A DNA stretch of 64,000 nt from Cyrtodaria siliqua. Lineage: Eukaryota; Mollusca; Bivalvia; Adapedonta; Hiatellidae. Location of the stretch: positions 124,001 to 188,000 of the forward strand of contig JAWPHD010001824.1 in assembly GCA_037043455.1 (NCBI GenBank), given 5' to 3'. Positions within the stretch are counted from its first letter, which is position 1; every line of letters starts with the position of its first letter. Both the position numbers and the translations under genes were made by a program. Shown piece after piece: positions 1-13,100 of this stretch. The notes beneath the pieces were generated by a model. The model had not been told where the DNA came from. It saw only the letters and a program-made list of their open reading frames with translations, and searched no databases.

Positions 1-661
1 ACCAGCCGGAGCATAGTAAAACTTAAATGTTCTACACTCGCATTTCGTAGGAGTGTTATTTAATATATCAAGGTCAGACTTTATTTTGTTGTAGTTGAAA
101 ATCATGTTTCTACTTGTTTTTTTGTACTTATACAAATTATAGGATTTTCGGAATTTTTGAAATATTTAGGAATAGAAACAAGACGATTATCTCGAGAAAT
201 ACTTCGTATATCAATAAATCAATGCCCTTATTAAGATAAGGAATCTTTAGAAAATGTCTGACGTGTTCAGCAGTGTTATACAAAGGATCTGTTCGAATGA
301 AAATAGTGTCTGCTTCCTTGTCAATCAGCTTAAGTGAAGAAATGGATAGAGAGGTGAGACTAGACAGCATCGAATTCTTTCCAGACTGTTTAAAAATAGT
401 ATGTGAATCAGCGACTGACATAGTAATATGTGATTTCCGTTTGCAGTTACGTCTCCAACCATGAGACCTAGATTTACGCGTTCGAATGGAAAATATAACA
501 AAAATGTCAATATAAGGCTCTTTTGAAATATTTCCTTGTTGATAATTATTATCATTAAGGCCCAGTGGAAATGGTGTCTGCACGTTTTTCATCCACTTTA
601 GTTCTGCAATATGTCTAGCTTTTATTTTAAAGTTTTTGCTTGCATCATTATCATAAATCAT
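1..661 (-). pseudogene. N-terminal part of a YLDD-type retroelement ORF, runs off left edge
   Basis: Read leftwards from 661, one frame gives 174 codons, with a frame change near 215 after which the same protein continues to base 1. Recognisable blocks are RHIAELKWMKNVQTPFPLGL, a run of Arg/Lys/His, a stretch ending in HFLKIPYLNKGID and, after the shift, NYNKIKSDLDILNNTP and a Cys-rich C-x-C turn. From memory these blocks stand upstream of the reverse-transcriptase core in an animal retroelement ORF whose RT core and C-terminus occur elsewhere in this window (16654-17067, 48689-50109, 53899-54519). The RT core of this copy would lie left of base 1. The frameshift marks it as decayed. The Penelope-like label is tentative; the link to the RT family is inferred from remembered family architecture, since no other copy here retains this N-terminal part. 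Confidence 0.5.
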
Positions 662-933
662 ATATTAAACAGGTTGAACAAAAACGTTTTGGATAGGTAG
701 CTTATATGAGAATCATCAGAATTAAATAAGCACAGTTTAATTAAACACATGGCAGGCATGTACACACGCATGCCAACAAGCACACAACCTATCGCACACA
801 CACACGCAGGCACGCACGCACTCTCTCTCACACACTAACATGAGCAGTATACATTGTTGAAACCATGCAACAATACATAGTTCCTAAGGATAAACTTTAC
901 ATATATGTACACAACTACGTAAACTTAGATGTG

Positions 934-1125
934 TTAAGTACAATAAACATTTCTTTTATAAATGAATCTCTTTTTTTTCACAGTTTGCATCAACTCAATA
1001 AATTTAATAACACTAGGGTTTCGATAATAATAAGCCTTAATATAACATTTACGAATATGTTCATAGATAGAACAAATTAAAATAAAATTATATTCGTCTT
1101 CTAAATCCATATAATAACAAAACAA
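934..1125 (-). pseudogene. 3' end of a jockey/CR1-type LINE ORF2
   Basis: The minus strand encodes DLEDEYNFILICSIYEHIRK followed by CYIKAYYYRNPSVIKFIELM. This aligns residue for residue with the C-terminal tail of the LINE at 6057-7260 (+), which reads DLEDEYHFICVCLAYTDIRK and then QYIKSRYFVRPSVFKFIELM. Only the last 60 or so codons are present, as expected for a 5'-truncated non-LTR retrotransposon insertion. It is not a host gene. Confidence 0.65.
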
Positions 1126-1690
1126 ACAGTTTGATCAACTCCTAATAAATTATTCGTCGGCATACAAGAATCCTGTGTATTTTCTCGACTGCACATGATT
1201 GCAACACATCGCGCACATTTCCCCACCAAGAACTGGCTAACAGTCTAAATCTAACATATCAGTTTTTCATGAAAGTATAAGTTAACACACTGAGATGATT
1301 ATTGCAACATATACCTCTCCCTAAAATTTGCCTATGTAATCTTGAGGAGAACATTATTGATAGCTCTTTTTATTTGGTAAACTATTGGAACTACATGCAT
1401 AGAACATAATTACAAGCTTGAATTGTAACAATAAAAATATATTAAATGGATATTATATAGGACGGTATTCAAACATTGCACTTCAACAGATGACTGATAT
1501 GTTGATACATTTTCATAATTAGTCACGTTTCTTTACTAAGAATTTGTTTTAAGTTTTTCAGTAACTTGCAAAAATGTTGTATGATAAATATTGTGTGGAA
1601 AAGAAACGAAAGTCTTCCATACACTATTCATATGACTCAGCTTTCACATTGTGGAAAACCTGGCTTTAATGCCAACATTCGATTCTCTTG
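1126..1690. other. AT-rich stretch, nothing recognised
   Basis: No coding frame, tRNA-like box or repeat shared with the rest of the window was recognised. The first upstream exon(s) of the mucin-like gene, including its signal peptide, should lie in or left of this stretch but could not be identified. Confidence 0.4.
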
Positions 1691-2560
1691 TTAATTTGTT
1701 ATTTTGATTATAACTTGTGATACGCAGGCCCGCAACTAAATTCATTTTTGTTTATTTCATCGATTGTTTCTCGTTTAGCAGTTTAGAGCAAAGCATTTTG
1801 CTAGACACTGGGATCATATGCCGTTGGCCATGGAATGGTAGAAACTACCACATTGAAGGTTCCATGTTCGCCTTTAAATGCATATAATCTTCGAGATAGC
1901 TCAAATGTTCGTACTATCGACATTTTAAATACTGAGTTCTGCTCAACCCCGGGTATGGACGGTAGCAAGCATTTTGTACTACCGTTCATGAACAGTCTCA
2001 ATCAAACCGAGTTTGCAATATTGTGTTTATATTTAACGTTTTCGACGATTTCCAAATCTCTCCTTGCATACTCTTGGCATAATATATTAACTTTCATAAA
2101 CAGACTCAATAAATCGATTGACATTTTAAATACTGAGTTCTGCTCAGCCCCGGGTTAGAAGGCATGGACGGTGGCAAGCATTTTGCTCTATCGTTCATGA
2201 ACAGTCTCAATAAAACCGAGACTGCAATACCTTTTATATTTAACGTTTTCGACGATTTCCAAATTTCTCCTTGCATACTCTTGGCATAATATATTAACTT
2301 TCATAAACAGACTCAATAAATCGATTGACATTTTAAATACTGAGTTCTGCTCAGCCCCGGGTTAGAGGGCATGGACGGTAGCAAGTATTTTGCTCTACCG
2401 TTCATGAACAGTCTCAATAAAACCGAGACTGCAATATGTTTTATATTTAACGTTTTCGACGATTTCCAAATTTCTCCTTGCATACTCTTTGCATAATATA
2501 TTACCTTTCATAAACAGACTCAGTAAATCGAGTCTGCTGCTTTGCTCTCTTGTTTATATT
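1691..2560 (+). repeat. Hairpin repeat family F, three tandem partial units
   Basis: A unit of about 205 bp starts near 1917, 2118 and 2327, each beginning CATTTTAAATACTGAGTTCTGCTC and each containing CATGAACAGTCTCAATAAAACCGAGACTG or a variant. Two nested inverted repeats are visible: GCGGTAGC/CTACCG-type arms around the middle, and AGTCTC/GAGACT around AATAAAACC. Related copies occur at 11865, 17325, 17580, 30495, 36115, 36683 and 50455. Open frames through it are by-products of the repeat. It immediately precedes the first visible exon of the mucin-like gene. Confidence 0.
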
Positions 2561-2682
2561 TGTTGCTTCAAAGTGATCCCCTTTTCAGTATTTATTTATT
2601 AATAAAATACTCATATGTTAAACCAAATTCAATATATTTACTTACACGTTAACACGACATGTTTGTATTAACCAGGTAACAG

Positions 2683-2861
2683 AATAGAGGAGATGTGTAT
2701 TGGCAGTTTACCCAAGGATCGACGGTATATCTGTGGAATGACGGATTTCCGATTTCTAATATCCCAAACTCATTGCGCCAGTGTACATGTTCAATAGAGG
2801 CAGATGACTGCGATGCTTTCATTCAGATTGTCACCATTCAGAGGGAGCTCACTGGAAACAG
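2683..2861 (+). CDS. Ectodomain exon 1 of mucin-like gene
   Basis: Acceptor AACAG at 2678-2682, then NRGDVYWQFTQGSTVYLWND and on to a C-T-C-S...DDC cluster, ending AACAG before GTTCAT (weak donor). It starts in phase 0 and ends in phase 2. An upstream acceptor at 2675 would put a TAA in frame, so 2683 is preferred. An RGD tripeptide lies at the exon start; it may be coincidental. Confidence 0.55.
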
Positions 2862-5800
2862 GTTCATGTTGTTAAAAGTTATTTTTAGATGTTAATTACT
2901 CACTTGAAAGCTTTGAGTCTAGTTTTGTGATTCCATTTCCGTCATGTACATGTTCTAGTTCACGCCACCTCGATTCTTGCATATGAGAAAATAGAATTTG
3001 TGATAATTAGTTTACATCATAATCAATGGTGCGTCTTTTCTCAAATATGTCAGGTATTAATTCGGGTTGCGAGTATTGATTTGATGATTTTTATGAAAAT
3101 GCTCCAGGTAATTGGGGTCTATGAATGCTTAAAAAGTGCAAGATACAGGTGCCGAACAGTACCATATAATTACATTTAAATTTGAAATTATAAACGACAA
3201 CATTACACGTAAAATTAGACGTGAAATGGTACAACTTACGAGTTTGGGGAGAAATAGTGGGGAATAAAAACAAAAATCTTAGTTTTTTTGACAGATTTAA
3301 AGATTTTATAGCCGAAATTTATTATTGACAAACGGATTCCTAATTGTCTATATATATCCTTTTTCCTAACTGACCTACATAATGTGACCCTAAAATATCT
3401 TGATGTGTTACCCGTTAATATCAACAGTGTTTCTTTAGATCCTTTTTCCCTTTTCTTTCTCAGTAATACTTCCTGTGATCAACTGCTGTTGCTGTCTGAT
3501 GAAAATGGCACAGAGGTCGCTCGATGGGATTGTTTCGACAATACAGTCTCGTTTGAAACAATATCGACATCCTTAAACTATGTCACATATACTCTACAGA
3601 ACAATCGCACACTCGATGATGGGCAAATTTGGGTCGGATTCTATGGTAAAATTACATTACACAATTAGCATTCGACTGTTCGACATTTATCTTGTTTAAT
3701 GGAAATTAAAGCTAAGTTTAAGATATAGAATCATTATACATGTATAATTTTAGATATTACTATAATTGTATTTTTTCATTTAGAAACGAAAACTGAAAAG
3801 TTATACTTGATAAAGGGTGTAACTGAAATGAGATATCTAACTCTCTGTTTTATTCTGGGTTGAAATGCAACAATTTAGTCTAACGGACTTGACATAATTC
3901 CAGCAATAGGATTTATTGATTTTCAAAATTTTGAAAGTCAACAATTCGGATTGCTGCCTTTTTGTCATATTACTGGCAAAACTTGATTGAATACCAAAAT
4001 CTAACATGGTTTATAAAAATACTCAATGCTGATTGGCTATTGAGCAGTTTTTGAAAAAGCTATAAAAACCTCTGACGACACGTCCTTCAACCGTTAGAAC
4101 GTCATTTTAAACGATTGTCAACGTCGGAAAACATCCAAAACAACGATTACGTTATTTAAAGGCAACGTTACGTTCAAACAACACATTGAACTTGTTAGAA
4201 ACACGATAAAACTGTTTATTTTCTTCGTTTGGTGCTGAGAGAAGGACGTACAATGTAAGTTGTGAGAATTTGTGTGTATTATGTTCTGTTTCTCGAAAAT
4301 GTGTATATAAAATACATAACAATCCATGGCAGATAAGAAATAAAATATTTCCAGCGGGTTTATATTGTGCCAGATCAAAACTTTGTGGTTGGGACTTGAA
4401 ACATATCGAAACCGCGGGCCTACGGCCTTTGGTATCGATTGTCTTCAAGTCTCGCCCACCAGGTTTTTATCTGGGACAATATAAACCCGTTGGAATATTT
4501 TATTTCTTAAATATGTCACGTTAAACCGTGTGCGTTTTTCAGTAAACAAAAAGTGCGAGGATTAAACGACTGCTATACTGTTGGAACATACATAACTTCG
4601 TAAAGGGAATAATTTATTGACTGTCTTTATAAAAACAAATTTATAAACATACACTGGCTATGATTACTATAATTGCAGATTCCAAGACGGCCAATATCAC
4701 TATCAACTGTCCTGCTAATCCCACGAGTGCATGTATAACAACAACAACAACAACAACTACAACAACCACAACAACAACAACACCGACGACCACTTCATCC
4801 ACACCAACGAAAATGACTTTTCCGACTACCGCCATAATAGCCACTACACTCACAACCACTACTCCCACGACACCCACGACACCCACGACTACAACCACGA
4901 TGTCCACTACACTAACGACACCGACACCGACTGCAACCACTACACCCACGACAACCACTACACTTACAACAACCACTATACCGACTAAAACCACTACACC
5001 GACAACAACCACTACACAGACTTCAACCACTACACCTACGACAACCACTACAATGACAACAACCACTACACCGACTACAACCACTACACCAACTACACCC
5101 ACACCAAAGCATACACCCACGCCAACTAATATTTCGAGTTCTACTACAGCAAATGCGTTTTCCTCGACATCCTCAGACACAGGTACAAATCTTTAAATTA
5201 AGAACAACATAGTTTAAGAAATTATTACAATTCTAAAATAAATTAGGCCAATGTAGTGTACCTTTTTGTTATTGCATTTTTCATATATCTCAACGATGGA
5301 TTGTTAAGACAGCAAAGTATACTCGACACATTGGGTGTAGCATGCGTTAAATCGATTAAAACCAAATGCGGAATTAACAGGAGGAAGACATCTAAATTCT
5401 CAAAACGTTTGCTGCATTTAATGAAGGGTATTTTGATGATGCAAATGTCAAACAGAAGACTAGTAAATATTTTAAGTTGTAAAAACACATGCATATGATA
5501 ACAAAGTTTATATTGTAACTAGTAACATGTAGGTAGGAACATCACCGAATACACTGACAGCAACTTAGTCCGAATGTACGACTATCAATAGTCGTATAAA
5601 CATGAAACTTCACAGTGGCCACACTTAATTACTGTTAGCAGAGTCCTACAGCTGTGTTGGTGGTAAATATGTCCAATAATCAAACACAAATATTTAGGAG
5701 CGGAACTCTATAAATATGTTTTTTTCCTTTCCTTCCAATTATATTACCTATATACCATGTATACTGTATACTTAGGTCACCGCAATTGGGTGTACACATA

Positions 5801-8800
5801 TATTTGTACAGTATATAGTAAATGTGAATATGTGTGGTGTACACCCTATTGCGGTGACCTAAGTATTTGAAAATATTGACGTTCAAAAATCGGCCTCACC
5901 ATAGCCGGGGATTGAACCACAAACCTCTCGATTACCGGTCGAGCGTGCTAAACCTTACAATACCTGGCCCTCCCTGATTAATGACGTAAAGTTAAGCATT
6001 ATATACTAAAAGGAAAAACAAACGCGACACGGGAATTTCCGCTATATATTGTATGTACAATATGTTGCTGTTAATGAATGATATTAATTCTGGTATAAAT
6101 CTTGATGATATTTCTTTTATTCTTATGTTATTTGCCGATGACATGGTGATAGTAGGTAAATCACCCAATGACCTCCAAAAAAGTTTAGATCTTCTACATT
6201 CTTATTGCAGTAATTGGGGATTACAAGTAAATCCCGATAAAAGTAAAATTGTTGTTTTTAGAAAACGAGGTCCAATGAAAAAATGACGAAAAATGGACTT
6301 ACGATAATATACCAATGGAAACGGTAGACAATTTCAATTATCTTGGTACCGTCCTAATTATACAGGTAATTATAATTTAAACCAATAGACATTAGCTGGT
6401 AAAGGTTTAAAAGCACTAAATACTTTACTTGTTGATATACGTAACTATTCACTGATACCTAGTACAATATGTCAGCTATTTGATGCCTTCGTTAGCTCTA
6501 TATTAAATTATGCTTGTGAAATATGGGGATTTAGTAAAAGTAAAGAAATTGAAAGAATTCACCTAAAGTTCCTTAAATCTCTGTTACATGTAAAACGATC
6601 TACTTGTAATGCTGCTATATATGGTGAGTTATGTAGATATCCTATGTATGTTAATAGATATGTCCATATTTTTAAGTATTGGTGCAAAATTGTTAGATCT
6701 GACAATAGCATTTTACAACATTTGTACAAATCATTAACATTCGACTGTCATACGGGTAAAACTAATTGGGTTTCTCGTGTCAAAACATTGTTAAATGATA
6801 CCGGTTTTTCTGATGTATGGAACAACCCCGATTAGGTTAATTTACTTAGTTCAAGCAAAGAATAATCGATCAATTTGTTCAATCATGGTGTACTACTGTT
6901 AATAACAGTCGATATTTGTGTACATACAGACTATTTAAGACCACTTTCAATTATGAGTATTATCTAGATAAAATACCACAGACGTTTTGTATTGCACTTA
7001 CTAAGCTAAGACTGTCTTCGCATCAACTGCGTATTGAAATAGGTCGTTATGGTGTTAACGGAATCGACCATGATCAACGCTACTGTGTAATTCTGGTGAT
7101 CTAGAAGACGAATATCACTTTATTTGTGTATGTCTAGCATACACTGACATTCGAAAACAATATATTAAATCACGTTACTTTGTTAGACCAAGTGTTTTTA
7201 AATTTATTGAGCTAATGCAGTCTGTTAGTTTTTTCTGTTATCTCAAAACTTTGTAAATTTGTATATCAAGCGACAATAATTCGACAAAACATAGTTAATC
7301 TTCATGAAAATGTACTGTAAATCTCACTTAAAGTAAATACTACACCATCTTTTGCACATCTATATGCGTTAACGTTCTTCATGATATTTCAATATGTAGC
7401 AGTATATATGTACATACATACACATTGCATTGTTCTAATTTTTTTTCAATGTACTTAGTACAACCTCACGTTCAATATATGTTTGTATATCTTTATATGT
7501 TTATAAATCATGTTTAGCTCATTGCACTTATGTCTATGCACATACTTATCATGACTGACTGTTGTATATAATATTATACATTGTATAACGTAACAAGAAA
7601 CATTTAGACCGTGAGCCATACACTTTTTTGTTACCATCTCAAAGGACAAATTTACTAGTACCATGTTATTGAGTACCTTGTAGAGAAACAAAAAATCCAT
7701 GATAGCAGTGTGAACAGGGTAGCTGATTCCTGTTATTAGAGTTATCTCCCCCTTTTAAGCAAAACTCGTGTTTCTTTAAAAAAAAACGTTTTCGCTGAAA
7801 CTAGAAGAGCTACATGTCTAATATTTTGCATGTATTATACATTTAGGGTCCTCTACCAAGTATTTATAAAATGGTGACCCCAGGTCAAATATGGCCAAGC
7901 CCCGGGGGTAATATTTTTTTATACAGTTGTATAGGAAATCTTTAAAAATAAATAATGTTCTCTAAAACTGTAAGAGCTAGAGGTCCCATATCATGCATGA
8001 AGTATAAGGTTATGGTACACTAGAAAGTTTGTTAAAATGTTGACCCTGGGGTCATATATGGCTCCGCCCCAGGGGTCATATATTTACATAGAGTCATATA
8101 GAAACATCTTTAAAATCTCTTCTTTAAAAAAAAACAAGAGCCAGAGGTCTACTATTTTGCATACTGTACAAGCTTATGGTTCTCTACCACTTTTGTTCAA
8201 AGTCAACTATGGCCCGGTTCTGGGGTTAAAGTTTTACAAAGAGTTATATAGGAAAGTCCATAAAAAATATTATTTTTCTGATACTACAAGAGCTAGAGGT
8301 CTAATACGATGCATGTAGCATGAGAGTATCGATCTCTACCAATTTATTGTATTCAAATGGTGATCTTATGGTCAAATTTTGCCCGGTCACGGGGGTCACA
8401 TATTTACATAGAGTTATGTAGGAACGTCTACCAACATCTTCTCTGAAACTACAAGAGTTAGAGGTGTAATAAGCTACATGTAGCTGAAGATTATTGTCCT
8501 GTACCAAATAATTTAAATGGTGTCCCTTGAATCAAGTCTGGAATCAAATTTGGCCCTGTCCCGGGGGTCACACTATAACAACGAATTATATAGGAAAACA
8601 TATACAAACAGCTTCTCTGATACTTCAAAAGCTAAATAATAGTTCGCATGTACCATAAGCTTATGATCCTCTACCTAGTTTGTTCAAATGGCGACAATGG
8701 GGTCAAATATGGCCACTACTGGGGTCACAGTTTTACAGATTTATATATTGAAATTGTTGTTTCTTAAAACATGAGAGCACTTTGAGACAAGACGAGTGGG

Positions 8801-10140
8801 TCTCTTGTTTATGGCTTGAAGTTGTACACTTTTCATAAAATCACTTCAAAAGTTTTAAGCGAACTGAAATATATAGAGAATGTGACTTTTGATAAGGTAT
8901 TCCATTATGAAGACTTAACCATGTTTACAAATCGCATATTGAATAAATCCACGAACTAAAATCACAAAGTAGACCACTACATTTTCGACAAATAGCAAAA
9001 AAAAAAAAAAAGGCATCTTTTACGGTTTAACTGTTGATTTTTAGGTGTTTGTTATACAAATTTTAAAATAACCCGCCAAATTACGACACAATTACATTAC
9101 AAAAACAGTTTATCAAAACTCTATCAATGTGTTCATCTCATATAATAATGCATATGTGTCGCTTAAAAGTCTATGTTTATTCATGGTTTTTTGTAATATC
9201 CGTAATTGAATAAGTGTAAAATGAATTATCCATTTTTGTTTTTTTTGTCTGGCTAATTAAAGCTTTTTATATTGTATCTATAGAGTTTTGATTCTCAAAC
9301 GATCTAAGTTATGTATATACCTCGTGGTCAGTAGGTTTAGAAACTATGTACATATGTTGTAAAATGTGGCTGTTGTTGGCGGGATTGCTACTTTAACTGC
9401 AGTAGCACCTGTATGTCGGATATAGCTTTTCGAGTAAACATCAGTAAACTAATCGTGATCACTAAATGTAATCTATCTCGAAGCACTGGGTACCGATTCT
9501 TATCTGGAAGCGTTTAATTTTTTTTTATATCTTATATGTATGTTATATTGTCACATTAAGTTATATTATTTAAATCAGATAATATATATTGAGTATTCCT
9601 AATTGTCCTGTTTTATCCCAAGGCATTAAAAGTTTTACTGAAACCGTCCAATTAAGTTTATCAAAACAGCAATGAGCTTGGCATATCTAACGCTTGAAGG
9701 CATATTGCAACACGACATACATGGACTTGATGCTAACTTGCTAGATAAGAGAGACCGTTGTGAACATAGCTTCTTGGATATAGCCTTTATGACGGATTAA
9801 CATTTTAGGTGTATGTATTTTAATGCAATCATCCTGCTTGAGCGCATACAGTATGTTCATGCAGTGGATAGCATGGGAGACTTTAAATTCAGAGGACCAT
9901 GGTTCAAGCCTCACCGGAGCCAGTGCATTTTGTCGGTGTGTTCTTGGGCAAGACACTTTTACCCTCGTCGTCGGATGGGGACGTAAACCAGGCGATCCCG
10001 TGTATCGCTTGTTTTTTTTTTCTCCCATCATGTTAAAGAAACATAGGTGTCTATTCGTCAGTAGGGCAGGTTCCTAAATGCCTATATATTCCCTCCACCC
10101 CCCCCACCCCCCACCCCCCCCCCACTCACGCACACACACA

Positions 10141-10190
<50 letters not shown>

Positions 10191-13100
10191 CTCTCTCTTC
10201 ATTGGCAATACACCTTCTTTGCAAGCATGTGACCAAACTTAGGATGCAACATTTTGCAAACTCTTGTACTGAACTGGCTCAATTTTCAAAGAGGAACTTC
10301 AACATTTATGAATTTCTTGTTACAACGTGTACTGTGATTAAAACGTCCACAACATAACAGTTGTGTCCTTTCTCTAACTAACTGCAACTCTTTTTTTTAC
10401 AAAACATCTTGGGATTTCCTTGGAATATATATGGAATTAAGTGTAAAGTATATACAATATATAGCGGAAATTCCCGTGTCGCGTTTCTTTTTCCTTTCAG
10501 TATATAATAATAAGTGACGTCTCTTGGTATCAGCAAAACATGGTTGCGTCACAGATATATAATGCTTGACTTGACGTCAATAATCTTGGAGGGTCAGGTG
10601 GTGTAATGGTTAACACGCTCGACCAGTGATCTCGGACCTCTTGACCGTAGTTCAATCCCCGGCTATTGCGAGGCCGATGTTTGAACGTCAAAATGTTCAA
10701 TTATATATATATACTAAAGTCCAATATGATTGGTAGTTCCAAACATAGACAAAGAATCCACAATCTAACAGTAACTTGAACTAATATGTTACACTAACCG
10801 TTTCGACTTTAATATGTATCCAAGGCACTGAATGTTTTGCTCTGACATGACTGGGTCATCGATTGAAATTGTTATTGTGGGCAATTAGCTATAGTCACAA
10901 ATAAACACACAATAAACACAGTAATGACACCTTACAACTGGTAGTTATAAGTAATAAATATATTACATATTAATCAAAGGTATTTTCACAAATATGGACT
11001 TAATAATCAAGTTGGCTTGGCAATTCTTGCTTGAAAGAGAAATCTAAATACGAGTTCTAATTAGACAAAGTTTACGTGATATTTTGTCAAAAGGTTAATT
11101 ATACAGTCCCAATATATAGTTGAAATGTATATCCTGTATATGAGAACATATTCTACATAAATAAAACTATATGAATATTGTCATATAACTATTTAAGATT
11201 AATCAATAAAAGTAGTCTACTGCAATGTTTTGTCAATATGTGCCGTATTAAAGTATATTAACTTACCTTTCTTTACTTCTTATTATTCTTCAGAGATGAC
11301 CATCATAATTTTGGGCGTGCTTGTCGGTGTACTCGTCATAGCCGTCATCATACTGGGATGTTGGCTCTACTTTCAAAAATGCCGACACAGAAATGACCAA
11401 GTATTTTTTAATAATTTTCAACATTCAACCAAAATACAAAATAGATTACATTTGTTGTTTTATTGTTTACAATTCTAATTCGATTTACAACTTATTTATT
11501 TTCATTAATTTATATAATAGTGCTTATTTATCCAAACAATCAAAAGGTATCCATGGGCACGCATGCCCCTATTGGTCCGGTTTTGGATACCGAATAAGAA
11601 AACAGCATTGTTGAAGAAGACATTGTTTTTGTATTGGTGAATTGTTAATGCAGCATTGTATGTGTTTTTAAGGTTACACAAATGTTGGTGTGGTAGAAAT
11701 TGAAAGAACTAAACACCTGTAACGTAATTATTTTTTAAAAAGGTCAATCAAGGTGACTTATTGTTTTCATGTGAATGTGTTATACTTATCAAGATGTATC
11801 TGTGTATGACGTTTGATAAAAACGACAGCTATTAATGAATTAGAACGGAGTAAAAAAATGAAAATGCGATCTCTTGGAAGCAACAAACACAAACAATAGA
11901 AAAAAGTAGCTAATTCGGTTTTATTGGGTCTGTTCATGAGAGGTAATATGAGGTGCAACACTTCTCGCGCCTCCGAAATTCTTTAGGTGTAAAGCGTAGG
12001 TCAGTATCAGTAATATATGTAAAGTTTACATTAAGTTGTATCTGTGTACGATATTTGAATTGTCTAGGGCTATTGATAACTTAGAAACGGGGATAAAACA
12101 ATGAGTGTAAACAATGGGTCCAGGTCGGTCATAGTGACCTATTTTAGATATACGTGTATTGTTCCAGTCATGATGTGTATGACGTTAAAAGTGTTATTGC
12201 TTGATAACTTGACACTAACGCAAAATCTTAACGAGAAATAATAAAGTGTAAAGATAGTTCAAAATCGGCGACCTAATTTGATTTTAATGTATTACACTTA
12301 TTATCTAGATGTTTTTGTTATTAAGTGTGAATAGTTTAGAGTTGTTGATGACTTTAGAACAGTTGTGATGAAAATCTTGACCGGAATCAATTGCGTTTAA
12401 TATCCCCAGATTCTTAAATACTATTAATATTTAACAAAAGTCACTTTATAACCAACCATGACTTATTTTTGAATATTGATGACTATAACAAAGCCAGTGA
12501 AATGCATCAACCAAAATAACTGAAATTAATTAAGTGTAAAATGCAGTTCAGTCATGATGACCAATGTTTATGTTCGTGTATTGCACTCATGTTAATGACG
12601 TTAAACAATATGGGGACATTAGTGACTTAGAAAATTTGCAACCAGAATCTAGGTGTATAAAGCTTACGATAAACATCAAAAGTGGGTCAATGTCGATCAT
12701 GGTGACCAACATGAACGTATATTACCCGTCAAATGAATGAATGTTGTTTTACGGCACGTCTACATGTCATATTTAGAGCAAAAACGTTATTAAAAATTAG
12801 CATAAAAATAGATTGTTAATGATATGTTAAAAATATTAACTATATTAACAACTGCCCGTCAAGAGGTGTGTAAACAAGTAAATGCAAAAATAAACACATT
12901 GCAATGCATTATACAGTCTGATTTCTTTTAAGAAATCTAAAACGAGACTGAAATCAATTATATCAAATAACTCTTTCATAATAGTCTCTTCTTCGCATAG
13001 GATCAACATCCACATAATCCGCTAACGGCGCAAAACAGGGCACACGTTCTGGCAACTGCTCACCTTGTAATACATATGAATATAACCCATCGAGATATCC

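Larger units (their letters stand above)
5183..11293 (+). other. 6.1-kb intron filled with mobile elements
   Basis: Donor GTACAA at 5183, acceptor TTCAG at 11293. It contains a 99-bp hairpin, SINE A in both orientations, a LINE fragment, a tandem array, SINE D and a CA/C microsatellite, listed separately. 5190-5760 and 8820-9860 hold nothing else that I recognise, nor does 10710-11290. Confidence 0.5.

Noticed and set aside
4641..5180. Valine-rich 179-codon frame on the minus strand
   Set aside because: It is the complement of the Thr-rich stalk exon, whose splice phases fit the plus-strand gene.
5256..5498. 80-codon plus-strand frame in intron 4
   Set aside because: A comparable frame exists on the other strand, no splice sites fit the gene and no family is recognised.
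10590..10660. tRNA gene
   Set aside because: Only box-like promoter motifs are present; the clover-leaf cannot be completed and the copy is embedded in a SINE. The same holds for 15780, 28575, 29175 and 61265.
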